In this document: piece after piece, positions 35,142-44,891 of the stretch | Layout: each line of letters opens with the position of its first letter | Numbering within the stretch: the stretch's first letter is position 1 | Source: Pseudomonas sp. ML2-2023-3 | GTDB taxonomy: Bacteria; Pseudomonadota; Gammaproteobacteria; Pseudomonadales; Pseudomonadaceae | Reading direction: 5' to 3' | Length of the DNA: 64,000 nucleotides | Assembly (NCBI RefSeq): GCF_037055275.1 | Contig: NZ_CP146343.1 | Location: 4,188,501-4,252,500, forward strand | The notes under the pieces: model-generated | What the model was told of the DNA's origin: nothing | Databases searched by the model: none | The model's input: only the letters and a program-made list of their open reading frames with translations | Made by a program: the position numbers and the translations under genes

Positions 35142-37079
35142 ATGCGGTTGTTTTTGTGTGAAAAACCCTCCCAGGCCAAAGATATCGCCGCCGTACTCGG
35201 TGCCAGCCGACGCGGTGATGGCTGCTGGATCGGCCCCGCTGCCACCGTCACCTGGTGCATCGGCCACCTGCTCGAAACCGCCCCGCCCGACGCCTACGAC
35301 GAGCGCTACAAGCGCTGGGTACTGGCCGACCTGCCGATCGTTCCCGAAAAATGGAAAATGCGCGTCAAGCCCAAGACCGCCAGCCAGTTCAAGGCCGTCA
35401 AGCGCCTGCTCGGGGAAGCCAGCGAACTGGTGATCGCCACCGACGCCGACCGTGAAGGCGAGATGATCGCCCGCGAGCTGGTCGAGCACTGCCGCTATCG
35501 CGGCCCGATCCAGCGCCTGTGGCTGTCAGCCCTGGACGACGCCTCCATTCGCAAGGCCCTGGCCGCACTCAAACCGGGGGCCGAAACCTTCAACCTCTAC
35601 CACTCGGCACTGGGACGCTCACGGGCCGACTGGTTGATCGGCATGAACATGAGCCGCCTGTTCACCCTGCTCGGTCGCCAGTCCGGCTATCAGGGCGTGT
35701 TGCCGGTGGGCCGGGTGCAAACCCCGACGCTGCGCCTGGTGGTCGACCGTGACCGCAGCATCAGCGACTTTATCCCCGTGGCCTACTGGGCCATTGATGT
35801 GCAACTCAAACACGACGGGCAGTTGTTCGCCGCGCAATGGCGCGCGGATCCCGACACGTGCGACGACCAGGACCGCTGCCTCAACCAGGCCCATGCACAG
35901 CAGGCCGCCGCCGCAATGAACAACGCGAGCAGCGCCCGGGTGATCAAGCTGCGCACCGAGCGCATGCGTGAAGTGGCACCCTTGCCGTTCGACCTGGGCA
36001 CGCTGCAAGAGGTGTGTTCAAAAAAACTCGGCCTGGGCGCCCAGGAAACCCTGGACGTCGCCCAGGCCCTGTACGAAACCTACAAAGTGATCACCTACCC
36101 GCGCAGCGACTGTGGCTACCTGCCACAAAGCCAGCACGGCGAAGCACCGTCGATCCTGAGCGCCCTGCAGCACGCAGACCCGGCATTGGGGCCACTGGCC
36201 GCGCATCTGGACCCCCAGCGCCGTTCACGGGCCTGGAACGATGCCAAGGTCAGCGCCCACCACGGCATCATCCCCACGGCGGCTGCCAAAAACCTCGAAC
36301 GCCTGAGCGGCAAACACCGCGCCGTGTATACGCTGATTCGCGCACGCTACCTGGCGCAATTTCTGCCCAACCACGAATACGACCGCACCCAGGCCGACTT
36401 CGATTGCGCGGGACAAAATGTGCGTGCCGTCGGCAAGCAAATCGTCGAGCCCGGCTGGAAGCGCGCACTGCCCGAAGCCCTGGCCCCGGCCAAGGGCCGC
36501 GAAGCCCCGGCACCACAACCGTTGCCTGTATTGCGCGAAGGCCTGGACTGCGCGATTGTCGGGGTCAACCTCAAAGACCTGTGGACCCAGCCACCCAAGC
36601 CCTTCACCGAAGGCGACCTGATCAAGGCGATGAAAAACGTCGCCAAGCTGGTGCAAGACCCACTGCTCAAGCAAAAACTCAAGGACACCACCGGCATCGG
36701 CACCGAAGCCACCCGGGCAGGCATCATCCAGGGCTTGCTGGACCGCGGTTACCTGATCAAAAACGGCAAGGCCCTGGCCGCCACGGCGCCCGCCTTCAGC
36801 CTGATCGACGCCGTGCCCCGCGCCATCGCCGACCCCGGCACCACGGCCATCTGGGAACAGGCGCTGGACATGGTGCAAAGCGGCGAAATGACCCTCGACG
36901 TATTCGTCGCCAAGCAGGCGGCCTGGATGAGCAAGCACATCGAGCGTTGCAGCGCCCTGACGCTGACCATCAGCGGCCCGGCCAGCCCGGCAGGTGCGGC
37001 ACCTGCCTGGAAAAAGAAACGCAAGGCCGCAACCGGCAAGGCCAAGCCAAAACGGGCGGTGAAAGCCAAGGGAGCATGA
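35142..37079 (+). CDS. topB: DNA topoisomerase III
   Basis: Type IA topoisomerase of 645 residues that decatenates DNA and relaxes negative supercoils. The Toprim domain shows MRLFLCEKPSQAKDIAAVLG at the start and TDADREGEMIARELVEHC near residue 107. The catalytic Tyr319 lies in KVITYPRSDCGYL. The C-terminus lacks zinc fingers but has a Lys/Arg-rich tail likely to bind DNA. Length is close to E. coli TopB. Full and undisrupted. Confidence 0.96.
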   Translation: MRLFLCEKPSQAKDIAAVLGASRRGDGCWIGPAATVTWCIGHLLETAPPDAYDERYKRWVLADLPIVPEKWKMRVKPKTASQFKAVKRLLGEASELVIATDADREGEMIARELVEHCRYRGPIQRLWLSALDDASIRKALAALKPGAETFNLYHSALGRSRADWLIGMNMSRLFTLLGRQSGYQGVLPVGRVQTPTLRLVVDRDRSISDFIPVAYWAIDVQLKHDGQLFAAQWRADPDTCDDQDRCLNQAHAQQAAAAMNNASSARVIKLRTERMREVAPLPFDLGTLQEVCSKKLGLGAQETLDVAQALYETYKVITYPRSDCGYLPQSQHGEAPSILSALQHADPALGPLAAHLDPQRRSRAWNDAKVSAHHGIIPTAAAKNLERLSGKHRAVYTLIRARYLAQFLPNHEYDRTQADFDCAGQNVRAVGKQIVEPGWKRALPEALAPAKGREAPAPQPLPVLREGLDCAIVGVNLKDLWTQPPKPFTEGDLIKAMKNVAKLVQDPLLKQKLKDTTGIGTEATRAGIIQGLLDRGYLIKNGKALAATAPAFSLIDAVPRAIADPGTTAIWEQALDMVQSGEMTLDVFVAKQAAWMSKHIERCSALTLTISGPASPAGAAPAWKKKRKAATGKAKPKRAVKAKGA

Positions 37080-37082
37080 ATG

Positions 37083-37925
37083 CTAAAGCGAGAGTTGCCC
37101 CGAAATACAGGTCACTGCTGAGCCGCCCACCCAGATATCGTCCCCGATCTGCTCAATGGCTACGCGCCCTGCTCGTCCCATTGCCGTCCCTTGACTGGCC
37201 ACATAGCGCGCCGGGGCCAGACCGTCGCCGATCAACCACTGGGCCAGCCCGGCATTCAGGCTGCCAGTGACCGGATCTTCGGGCATGCCTTCACCGGCAC
37301 AGAACGCACGCACTTCAAACTGCGCCTCATCGCCATCACGCCCGGCATTCCAGGGCGCGACCACCCCGATGGACAGGCCCATCAATTGTGCGTAATCAGG
37401 GTTTAAAGCCAGTACCTGCTCGCGGTCGCGCAGCATCAGCGCCACCCAGCCGGGACCGTTGTCGACCCAACGCGCCAGCACCACCGCCTGCAACTCGATA
37501 CCCAGGCCACCACAGATACGTTGCAGCAATTCACTCTCGACAGCGCCGGTACGCAACAGAGGCGGCGCCGTAAAGGCCAGTTGCCCGGCGTCGCGGCGGA
37601 TTCTGATCAAGCCTGCGCTGCATTCCTGAATGATTTCTTCACCCTTGGGCGTGCCCCCGGCTTCCAGCCAGGCGTGACAACTGCCCAGCGTCGGGTGCCC
37701 GGCAAACGGCAGTTCTTTCAGGGTGGTAAAGATGCGCAAGCGGTAATCCGCTTCAGGATTTTGCGGTTTCAGCACGAAGGTGGTTTCACTGAGATTGGTC
37801 CAGCGCGCAAAGTCGGCCATCTGCCCGTCGGTCAGGCTGTCAGCGTTCAACACCACGGCAACCGGGTTGCCCTTGAGTGCAACCGTACTGAAGACATCAA
37901 CTTGCTTGAATTCAAATGGGCTCAT
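37083..37925 (-). CDS. PhzF-family isomerase/epimerase-like protein
   Basis: Cytosolic protein of 280 residues with the two-lobed PhzF (diaminopimelate epimerase-like) fold. Diagnostic features are VDVFSTVALKGNPVAVVL, the catalytic-type Glu47 in LSETTFVL, AGHPTLGSCHAW and the second-lobe DPVTGSLNAGLAQWL. In the phenazine pathway the family isomerises DHHA, but no other phenazine gene is present, so the substrate is unknown. Convergent with topB with only three bases between. Confidence 0.92.
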   Translation of the reverse strand: MSPFEFKQVDVFSTVALKGNPVAVVLNADSLTDGQMADFARWTNLSETTFVLKPQNPEADYRLRIFTTLKELPFAGHPTLGSCHAWLEAGGTPKGEEIIQECSAGLIRIRRDAGQLAFTAPPLLRTGAVESELLQRICGGLGIELQAVVLARWVDNGPGWVALMLRDREQVLALNPDYAQLMGLSIGVVAPWNAGRDGDEAQFEVRAFCAGEGMPEDPVTGSLNAGLAQWLIGDGLAPARYVASQGTAMGRAGRVAIEQIGDDIWVGGSAVTCISGQLSL

Positions 37926-38006
37926 GGCCAGCTCCTGATAACGACCCGTAGCACCCTACACAATCAGGGGAAAAATGGCGCGATTTTGTCGCGGGTGCAG
38001 AAACAC

Positions 38007-38045
38007 AAAAGCCGCGATCGGCTGTACAAGCAGATCGCGGCCTTC
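38007..38045 (-). terminator. Terminator after the symporter small-subunit gene
   Basis: GCCGCGATC (38011-38019) pairs with GATCGCGGC (38033-38041). Read on the minus strand the stem is followed by TTTTG. It lies 24 bases after the stop of the 43-aa gene. Confidence 0.65.
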
Positions 38046-38069
38046 TCGTCTTAACCCCTGTTACACGGG

Positions 38070-38201
38070 TTAAACCAGATCTGTACCGTCACGCCTGGCC
38101 TTGCGCATGTCGCGCCACAGGCTCACGCACAGTGTCAGCATCACCACGGCCGCGATGGCCGGCCAGATCAATACATAAGCAGTCAAAGCGAAACTGGACA
38201 T
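38070..38201 (-). CDS. Putative small subunit of SSS symporter, 43 aa
   Basis: A 43-residue protein, MSSFALTAYVLIWPAIAAVV followed by MLTLCVSLWRDMRKARRDGT and DLV. It has one membrane helix (about residues 5-28) and a basic cytoplasmic tail. It overlaps the 3' end of the symporter gene by 19 bases and has a good GGAG ribosome site, so it is probably translated with it. Similar tiny partners accompany some sodium:solute symporters in Pseudomonas; a role in assembly or activity is inferred. A terminator follows. Confidence 0.75.
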   Translation of the reverse strand: MSSFALTAYVLIWPAIAAVVMLTLCVSLWRDMRKARRDGTDLV

Positions 38202-39850
38202 GGGGAGGCTCCGTTTTCAGTGTCAGGTTCAGGGTTGTGGTGAAAAGCCACCACCCGTTCGTTGATGCAGTCAAAATCAAATGTCTGGTTGGAACGCAAA
38301 CTCACCAGCACACACACCACCGTACTGACGCCATAGGCCGTCAATGAGCTGAGCAGTACCGGGTAATCACGTAAAAAACCAAACGCAAAGGGCGCAAACA
38401 CCATAAAGGCCAGCGCACCCAGCACAAACCCGGCGCGCTTACCCAAGAAGCCGAATGCCATCAGTCCGATCACCACCCCGCCACCTATCGAGGCGCAACA
38501 TTCGAAAAACAGCGCCACCAAACCCTGCATCTCCAGCAACTCGAACCGCGCGACCAAAAACATCACAAAGCCTGCGATCGCCGCACTGGTAAACGCTGCA
38601 TTGGTAATCCGTTCCCAATACAGGCTGGCGATGACAGGGAACACGATGGCACCCCACAGCGCACCGACAAAAATCAGCATGGTCAGAATGTCGAGTTTCA
38701 TGCTGGCGAAAATCATTGCCAGCATCGTTGCCAGCACCATGGTCAGGCGCCCCACAAACAACATGGTTTTGGGGTTTGGCTTGCCCTTGGCGATGTTCTT
38801 GCCATACACGTCGGTCATGACCAGTGCCGACAACGCGGACAGATCCGAGTCGGCAGTGGATGACAGCGAACCAATCACCATGATGAAAAACAGCCCCACC
38901 GCAAAAGGCGGCAAATAGGTCGAAGCCATTTGCGGAATCAGGTTGTTGAGATCGCCGTCCAGCGGTTCGATACCGGCCAGCAATGCCATAAAGCCCAGCA
39001 TGCCAAGCCCGATCACGATTGAGGCATAACCGATGGTGGCCGTGACAAAGGTCGACTTCATCAAATCCTCGCGCACGGCAAACAGGCGCTGGGCGATGGT
39101 CTGATTACCGATGGCGTAGGCCAGCACGGCGACGAAGTACGGTGCACCCTGCTCAAGAATCGCGGTTTTGGAATAGAAGCTGGCTTGCTCGGGCGTGATC
39201 TTCGGCATGCCCTGGGCAAAGAGTTCCGGGCCGCCCAGCTGAAAGAAAATAATCGGAATGATCACCACGGCAGCGAAGATCATGGCGAACAGCTGACCGA
39301 AATCTGTGAGCACCGACGAGCGAAATCCCGACCAGATGGTGTAGGTGAGAATACCCACGCCCGCAATCAGAACGCCGTGGGTAAAGCTAAGCGGCGAGAG
39401 CACCGCCACCAACGCCCCGGCGGCGGTGAAGTTGACCATCAGGCTGATGAGGCTTCCGACAATATTGGAACCCGCCAGAATCATCTGGCTGGAGCGCCCG
39501 TGCCGTGCATGCATGATTTCAGCGAGCGTGTGGGCCTTGGGTGCCAGTTGCCGAAATCGCCGGCCAAAGGGGTAAATGAACAAAATCATCAGCGCGCCCC
39601 AGAAGCCGTAGTGCAGCGCCCCCGAGATCCCGAATTTGTAACCCGCAGTGGCGGCGGCATAAAACGATGCCGCCCAGATCCAGGTGGCCGTCATGCTGGC
39701 GGCTGACATGCCAAAACCGATGGAGTTATTGGAAACCATATAACCATCGACATTTTCTTCCTTGCGACCCACACGCAAAGAAACCAGAAAAGTCAGGCCA
39801 TAGAAACAAAACATAAGCAGCAACACAGTGAGGGTGGAAAGTTGAAACAT
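38183..39850 (-). CDS. Sodium:solute symporter, urea/DUR3-like
   Basis: SSS-family inner-membrane symporter of 555 residues with about thirteen to fifteen hydrophobic segments. Visible features: an N-terminal FYGLTFLVSLRVGRKEENVD, MSAASMTATWIWAASFYAAA, and the sodium-binding-type SSTADSDLSALSALVMTDVY near residue 330. The sequence recalls DUR3-like urea symporters, but the substrate is not certain. The ATG at 39850 has GGAGAAAGGA before it, preferred to a start nine codons upstream. It is followed by a tiny overlapping partner gene. Confidence 0.88.
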   Translation of the reverse strand: MFQLSTLTVLLLMFCFYGLTFLVSLRVGRKEENVDGYMVSNNSIGFGMSAASMTATWIWAASFYAAATAGYKFGISGALHYGFWGALMILFIYPFGRRFRQLAPKAHTLAEIMHARHGRSSQMILAGSNIVGSLISLMVNFTAAGALVAVLSPLSFTHGVLIAGVGILTYTIWSGFRSSVLTDFGQLFAMIFAAVVIIPIIFFQLGGPELFAQGMPKITPEQASFYSKTAILEQGAPYFVAVLAYAIGNQTIAQRLFAVREDLMKSTFVTATIGYASIVIGLGMLGFMALLAGIEPLDGDLNNLIPQMASTYLPPFAVGLFFIMVIGSLSSTADSDLSALSALVMTDVYGKNIAKGKPNPKTMLFVGRLTMVLATMLAMIFASMKLDILTMLIFVGALWGAIVFPVIASLYWERITNAAFTSAAIAGFVMFLVARFELLEMQGLVALFFECCASIGGGVVIGLMAFGFLGKRAGFVLGALAFMVFAPFAFGFLRDYPVLLSSLTAYGVSTVVCVLVSLRSNQTFDFDCINERVVAFHHNPEPDTENGASPCPVSL

Positions 39851-40221
39851 TCCTTTCTCCTTTTTATGTGCGCGCAATCGCTACTGACGCAACGAAAGGC
39901 CAGGAATCGGCAAGCGCAACAACCCGGAATTCCTGACAGGCAGGCGATAGCGGACAGAGGTCCGTGGGTTGTCAGAGTGATGGCTGGCAAGTGACGGAAC
40001 GCAAGTGGCGTCCCAGGTCAAAAGGCAAAGCGTGCGCTAGCACGTTGAGCCCGGTGCTTGCAGCAATGGCCGGCAGGTGCCGGGAGATAAGTCCTGCATC
40101 AGAAGCGTAAAGCCCTGACGCGGACGGATGTGAAGTATACAGATTCGAGTCAAATTGTGCTGGTTGGCACCCAACGTCCGACCACAAACAAAAACGGCGA
40201 CCCGAAGGTCGCCGTTGAGCA
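39851..40221. other. Intergenic stretch between lipoprotein and symporter genes
   Basis: These 371 bases hold no credible gene. They contain the lipoprotein terminator at the right end and presumably the symporter promoter. A CAGGAAT/ATTCCTG inverted pair lies near 39900-39935 without clear meaning. Confidence 0.5.
40188..40216 (-). terminator. Rho-independent terminator after the lipoprotein gene
   Basis: AACGGCGACC pairs perfectly with GGTCGCCGTT around CGAA. On the minus strand the stem is followed by TTTTTG, just after the lipoprotein stop. Confidence 0.85.
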
Positions 40222-40617
40222 CTACTTGAATTGCCGACTCAACCCTGGCGGCACGCCGCTGATGTCAGTCTCTTCCCACGGCCCGTTGGGGCTCACCGAA
40301 CGGCTCCAGCCGTTGTCCCAACGGTAGTAGGCACGCTGGCGGTAGAAAATGTTGGTCTGGTTGTCCAGCACGTAAACGCCCATGCGCGCATCCCAGTGGC
40401 TGGGGCCACCCGGCGGCGGGGCGAAGGTGGCCGAGGTGCGTGGCAAGGGTTTCGGCGCCTTCGGGATCGGCATGTCCGGCAGCGGTTTGCCGGAGGGCTG
40501 GGGCGTCGGCGGCGGCATCGGCGTTGAGGGCGCCGTCGGCTCATAAGGCTGATGAACCGCACAGGCGCTCAGGCCAAGGACCAGGCTGAGCAGGGTGATG
40601 CGTGCAAATACGGCCAT
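40222..40617 (-). CDS. Unknown Pro-rich lipoprotein
   Basis: Protein of 131 residues with a lipoprotein signal: hydrophobic residues 5-17 and a lipobox LSAC (Cys19), so it is expected in the outer or inner membrane facing the periplasm. Residues 20-70 are very rich in Pro; the C-terminal part has aromatic-rich segments (YYRWDNGWSRSVSPNGPW) that may fold as a small domain. No named family is recognised. It stands alone, with its own terminator. Confidence 0.75.
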   Translation of the reverse strand: MAVFARITLLSLVLGLSACAVHQPYEPTAPSTPMPPPTPQPSGKPLPDMPIPKAPKPLPRTSATFAPPPGGPSHWDARMGVYVLDNQTNIFYRQRAYYRWDNGWSRSVSPNGPWEETDISGVPPGLSRQFK

Positions 40618-40668
40618 GGTGACTTCTCTTGTGAGTCATTATTTATTGTGCCGGCTAAACCTCTGTCT

Positions 40669-40694
40669 GCGGGAGCGGGCTTGCTCGCTCCCAC
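40669..40694. repeat. Short family-A REP remnant
   Basis: GCGGGAGCGGGCTTGCTCGC followed by TCCCAC, a collapsed copy in which the two arms nearly meet. It lies between the ccm operon end and the lipoprotein gene. Confidence 0.75.
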
Positions 40695-40704
40695 AATCAG
40701 GAAA

Positions 40705-41907
40705 TTACTTGTCCGGGCTGTCGATCGTCAGCTGTTGCAGCTCTTGAGTGCTGCTGGACAACGGCTGGCTACGCCCTACCCACTCGCCCGCCGTCGGCTG
40801 ACCAGCACGGGAGATGCGTGCCATCAGTTGGACTTCAGGAAAGTTGGACAGTTTCAATTGCGGCATCATTGCGTCGACATCGCCCAGCTCAACCGTGATC
40901 GGCAGGTCCGCAACGGTCACGCGCTTGACCGCGAGCGGTGCCGGTGGACCGGATACCGCACGGGCGAAAATGAATACGCTGTCGCCCGGCAAGGCACTGG
41001 CCTTGACCGCATCCGCCAGATCGACGCTCACCTTGATCGACGCCATCGCCTTGACCACCGGCGCCGCCTCCACCTTGGCGCCGCTGGCCTGCAGCTGCTC
41101 GCGGGCTTTCGCGATACCGCCTTCGAGGGCAGAACGTGAAGCATCGCCATCGGGCAGCTCATCCATCAAACGCTGCCAGTAGCCAATGGCCTCCTGGAAG
41201 CGCCGCTCTTCAAAGGCGGCAATGCCCAGCAGACCCAGGCTGGTGACTTCTTTCGGGTCGGCCTTGAGGGCTTCGTCGGTCAGTGCCTTGAGCGTGTCAC
41301 TCCACTTTTTGTCGTCGGCGAAGTACTTCGCCTGCGCCCACTGGCCCAGCAATTCAGGCTGACGCCCGGCCAGGTTGGCAGCGCGCTCGAACACCTTGGC
41401 CGCCTCCGCCGGACGGTTTTGCGCCATGTAGGCGCGACCCAGGAAGTACAGGCCTTCGGCCGAATCCGGTTGCGCAGCAGCGGCACGCTCCAGGCGCGCG
41501 ACCATTTCTTCAAGGGATTGCGGCGGTTGCGAAAACTCGCGGGTCAGCTCGACTTTATCGCTGGAACCAAAGTGCAGGTACAGCCCCAAGCCCAGCACCG
41601 GCACCAGCACAGCCGCCAGCAACGGAATGGCCTTGCCCAGGCTGGAAACCCGACCCGGAGCAACGCCTTCGGTGTCAGCGAGCAATTCGCGGGCCGCTTC
41701 GGCGCGGCCGGTTTCAAATTGCTCGGGGGTCAACACGCCCTCTTCGCGCTGCTGCTGCAACTCGGCGACACGCTCCTGGTACAGCGCGACATTCAATGCG
41801 GTGCGGTCTTCTTCGCGCTGGGCGCGGCGGCCACGCAATACCGGGATCAATAAAAAGCTGAGGGCTATGAGTAGCAGCAGGCCTGCTGCGAGCCAGAAAT
41901 CAATCAT
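40705..41907 (-). CDS. ccmI: Cytochrome c maturation protein CcmI
   Basis: Inner-membrane protein of 400 residues that chaperones apocytochrome c. An N-terminal pair of hydrophobic segments (about 1-22 and 95-115) flanks a coiled-coil loop ([20 protein letters not shown]). TPR repeats follow in the periplasm ([20 protein letters not shown]). The start ATG at 41907 gives the conserved [13 protein letters not shown] and overlaps ccmH by eight bases; a longer frame to 42015 is not supported. Last gene of the ccm operon. Confidence 0.94.
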   Translation of the reverse strand: MIDFWLAAGLLLLIALSFLLIPVLRGRRAQREEDRTALNVALYQERVAELQQQREEGVLTPEQFETGRAEAARELLADTEGVAPGRVSSLGKAIPLLAAVLVPVLGLGLYLHFGSSDKVELTREFSQPPQSLEEMVARLERAAAAQPDSAEGLYFLGRAYMAQNRPAEAAKVFERAANLAGRQPELLGQWAQAKYFADDKKWSDTLKALTDEALKADPKEVTSLGLLGIAAFEERRFQEAIGYWQRLMDELPDGDASRSALEGGIAKAREQLQASGAKVEAAPVVKAMASIKVSVDLADAVKASALPGDSVFIFARAVSGPPAPLAVKRVTVADLPITVELGDVDAMMPQLKLSNFPEVQLMARISRAGQPTAGEWVGRSQPLSSSTQELQQLTIDSPDK

Positions 41908-42376
41908 CTTTGGTTTTATCCAGCAAAGTGTCGAGCCGCTTGCGCTCCTCGACAGAAAGTGTGTCCGAGCTTTCGGTCTGCCCTGTGCGACGACGGCGCC
42001 CCACGATGACGCCAATCACTACCAGCCCCCCCACCAGCAAGGCCAGCGGGCCAAACCAGAGCACTGCCGTCTTGCTGGTCAGGGCCGGTTTGTAGAGCAC
42101 GAAATCGCCGTAGCGGGCGACCATGAAATCGAGGATCTGCTGGTTGTCCTTGCCCTCGCCCAGCATGCGGAAAATCTCGCGGCGCAGGTCGGTGGCAATC
42201 GGTGCGTTGGAATCGGCAATGTCCTGATTCTGGCACTTGGGGCAGCGCAGCTCCTTGGTCAGTTCGCGAAAACGCTCGCGCTCGGCGTCGTTGGCAAACT
42301 CGTAGGTATCGATGGCGGCATGGGCAATACCCGTCAACGTCAACCCGAACACCACAGCGGCTAGCCAGCGCTTCAT
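41900..42376 (-). CDS. ccmH: Cytochrome c maturation thiol oxidoreductase CcmH
   Basis: Membrane-anchored periplasmic protein of 158 residues with a signal-like N-terminus ([20 protein letters not shown]) and one C-terminal membrane segment. The redox motif is Cys45-Pro-Lys-Cys48 in [17 protein letters not shown]. It reduces the CXXCH cysteines of apocytochrome c before heme attachment. It overlaps ccmG by four bases and ccmI by eight. Confidence 0.95.
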   Translation of the reverse strand: MKRWLAAVVFGLTLTGIAHAAIDTYEFANDAERERFRELTKELRCPKCQNQDIADSNAPIATDLRREIFRMLGEGKDNQQILDFMVARYGDFVLYKPALTSKTAVLWFGPLALLVGGLVVIGVIVGRRRRTGQTESSDTLSVEERKRLDTLLDKTKDD

Positions 42377-42909
42377 GGTTTGGCCTCGTCAACCAGTGCC
42401 TGATATTTGCCCGCAAGCTGCTCGCGCCACACGGTTTCGTCGATCACACCCACAAACTTGTGGCGAATGATGCCCTTGCTGTCGATCAGGAATGTCTCGG
42501 GCGCGCCGTACACGCCCAGGTTCAGGCCCAGGGTGCCGTCAGCATCGTCGATGTCCAGCTGGTACGGGTTGTGGAACTCCTTGAGCCACTTTTTCGCGTC
42601 CGCGTTGACGTCCTTGTAGTTCACGCCGTAGATCACCACGCCCTGCTCGGCCAGCTTGGTCAGCATCGGATGTTCGACCCGGCATGAAATGCACCAGGTG
42701 GCCCACACGTTAACCAGCGCGGGCTTGCCCTTGAGGTCGGCCTCGGTCAGGACCTTGTCGCCCTCCACCGCAGGCAGGCTGAATGCCGGGAACGGCTTGT
42801 CGATCATCGCCGACGGCAACTCGGTCGGGTCCAGGTACAAGCCTCTGTAGAGAAACCACGCCATGCCCAAGAACACGGCCAGGGGGATCAGCATCAACCA
42901 GCGTCTCAT
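42373..42909 (-). CDS. ccmG: Thiol:disulfide interchange protein CcmG/DsbE
   Basis: Periplasmic thioredoxin-like protein of 178 residues anchored by an N-terminal helix (residues 4-20). The active site is Cys73-Ile-Ser-Cys76 (VNVWATWCISCRVEHP). It supplies reducing power for cytochrome c maturation. It overlaps ccmF and ccmH by four bases each, as in a tightly coupled operon. Confidence 0.95.
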   Translation of the reverse strand: MRRWLMLIPLAVFLGMAWFLYRGLYLDPTELPSAMIDKPFPAFSLPAVEGDKVLTEADLKGKPALVNVWATWCISCRVEHPMLTKLAEQGVVIYGVNYKDVNADAKKWLKEFHNPYQLDIDDADGTLGLNLGVYGAPETFLIDSKGIIRHKFVGVIDETVWREQLAGKYQALVDEAKP

Positions 42910-44891
42910 GCCGTGGCTCCTGTCATGCCCAATGCTTCACGCACGCGGCTTTTAACCTTGACCCGGTAGCGACGGTCCATCGCTGCCAGCAATCCACCCA
43001 AACCTGTGAGCAGGCCGCCAAACCAGATCCAGCGGACAAACGGCTTCACATGCACCCGCACCGCCCAGGCGCCATCGCCCAAGGGCTCGCCCAGGGCGAC
43101 GTAGAGATCACGGGTGAAACCGGCGTCGATCCCGGCCTCGGTCATCATCGAGTTCTGCACCGTGTACAGGCGTTTTTCCGGGTGCAGCACGCTGACTTCC
43201 TTGCCGTTACGGATCACACGCACGGTGCCTTTGTCCGACGTGAAGTTCGGGCCCTGGAAGTGCTTGGCACCTTCAAAGATGAAGTGATAACCGCCCAGCT
43301 CCATCGACTCGCCCGGCGCCAGGCGCAAATCGCGCTCGGCACTGTTCTGGCTCGACAGCACCACACCCAGGGCGCACACGGCGATACCCAGGTGGGCGAT
43401 CTGCATGCCCCAGTAGCTGCGGGTCAGGCTACGTACGCCTTTGACCAGGCCTTTGTGACGGGTTTTGTCACCAATGTCGCGCACCCCGGCCAGCAGCACC
43501 CAGGACGCCAGCATAAAGGTGGTCAGCACGGCCCAGTTGAAATCGCCATAAGCCACGCCGGCAATCGCCGACAGCGCGGCGCTGCCCAGCAACACCGGGG
43601 TCAGCATGCCCAACAGCCATTTGACCGGGGTGTCTTTCCAGCGCACCAGCATGCCCACCGCCATCACCACCATCAGCAACCCCATCAGCGGGATGAACAT
43701 GGCGTTGAAGTACGGCGGGCCCACCGACATCTTGGCGCCGCTGATGGCATCCACAATCAGCGGGTACAGGGTGCCGAGCAGAATCATCGACGCGGCCACC
43801 ACCAGCACCAGGTTGTTGCCCAGCAGCAAGGTCTCCCGCGACCACAGCTTGAAGCTGACGTGGCTTTTGACCACCGGCGCACGCAACGCAAACAGGGTCA
43901 GCGAGCCGCCCACCACAAACAGCAGGAAGATCAGGATGAAAACGCCGCGCTCAGGGTCGGAGGCGAATGCATGCACCGAGGTCAGTACGCCGGAACGGAC
44001 CAGGAAAGTACCCAGCAGGCTCAGGGAAAACGCGGCAATGGCCAGCAGCACGGTCCAGCTTTTGAACACACCACGTTTTTCGGTCACGGCCAGCGAGTGA
44101 ATCAGGGCAGTGCCCACCAGCCACGGCATGAACGAGGCGTTCTCCACCGGGTCCCAGAACCACCAGCCGCCCCAGCCAAGTTCGTAGTACGCCCACCATG
44201 AGCCCAGGGTGATGCCGATACCGAGGAAGGCCCACGCCACGATGGTCCACGGGCGGGACCAGCGTGCCCATGCAGCGTCCAGTCGGCCGCCCAGCAAGGC
44301 GGCAATGGCGAAAGCAAAGGCCACCGAGAAACCGACATAACCCATGTACAGCATCGGCGGGTGAACAATCAGGCCGATGTCCTGCAGCAGCGGGTTAAGG
44401 TCATTACCGTCCGAAGGAATCTGCGGCAGCAAGCGTACGAAAGGATCCGAAGTCAGGATCAAAAACAGCAGGAAGCCCACGCTGATCATGCCCATGATCG
44501 CCAGCACCCGCGCCAGCATCACTTGCGGCAATTGCCGCGAGAAGATCGACACGGCGAAGGTCCAGCCGCCCAGAATCATGGCCCACAGCAGCAGCGAACC
44601 TTCGTGGGCGCCCCACACGGCACTGAACTTGTAGTACCACGGCAACGCACTGTTGGAGTTGCTCGCCACGTACGCCACCGAGAAATCATCGGCCATGAAG
44701 GCATACGTCAGGCAGCCGAACGAGAACAACAAGAAGGCAAACTGCCCCCAAGCGGCGGGTTGCGCCAGGCTCATCCACAATTTGTCGCCGCGCCAGGCTC
44801 CCAGCAGCGGCACGATGGCCTGCACAATGGCAAAGCACAGCGCCAGAATCATGGCCAGATGGCCCAATTCAGGAATATAGAGTCCAGACAT
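42906..44891 (-). CDS. ccmF: Heme lyase subunit CcmF
   Basis: Large inner-membrane protein of 661 residues with about fifteen hydrophobic segments. The tryptophan-rich heme-handling WWD motif is clear (WGGWWFWDPVENASFMPWL) near residue 235. With CcmH and CcmI it ligates heme to apocytochrome c in the periplasm. It overlaps ccmE by one base and ccmG by four. Confidence 0.97.
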   Translation of the reverse strand: MSGLYIPELGHLAMILALCFAIVQAIVPLLGAWRGDKLWMSLAQPAAWGQFAFLLFSFGCLTYAFMADDFSVAYVASNSNSALPWYYKFSAVWGAHEGSLLLWAMILGGWTFAVSIFSRQLPQVMLARVLAIMGMISVGFLLFLILTSDPFVRLLPQIPSDGNDLNPLLQDIGLIVHPPMLYMGYVGFSVAFAFAIAALLGGRLDAAWARWSRPWTIVAWAFLGIGITLGSWWAYYELGWGGWWFWDPVENASFMPWLVGTALIHSLAVTEKRGVFKSWTVLLAIAAFSLSLLGTFLVRSGVLTSVHAFASDPERGVFILIFLLFVVGGSLTLFALRAPVVKSHVSFKLWSRETLLLGNNLVLVVAASMILLGTLYPLIVDAISGAKMSVGPPYFNAMFIPLMGLLMVVMAVGMLVRWKDTPVKWLLGMLTPVLLGSAALSAIAGVAYGDFNWAVLTTFMLASWVLLAGVRDIGDKTRHKGLVKGVRSLTRSYWGMQIAHLGIAVCALGVVLSSQNSAERDLRLAPGESMELGGYHFIFEGAKHFQGPNFTSDKGTVRVIRNGKEVSVLHPEKRLYTVQNSMMTEAGIDAGFTRDLYVALGEPLGDGAWAVRVHVKPFVRWIWFGGLLTGLGGLLAAMDRRYRVKVKSRVREALGMTGATA

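Noticed and set aside
36014..37270. 418-codon frame in the second phase of topB
   Set aside because: Arg/Pro-rich shadow; the topB frame carries all type IA motifs.
40132..40142. GAAGTATACAG near 40135 as another purine-regulon box
   Set aside because: It keeps GTATAC but lacks the TTGT/ACAA arms and is not next to a purine gene.
42783..44201. 472-codon plus-strand frame opposite ccmF and ccmG
   Set aside because: His/Gln-rich shadow of the ccm operon with no recognisable motif.
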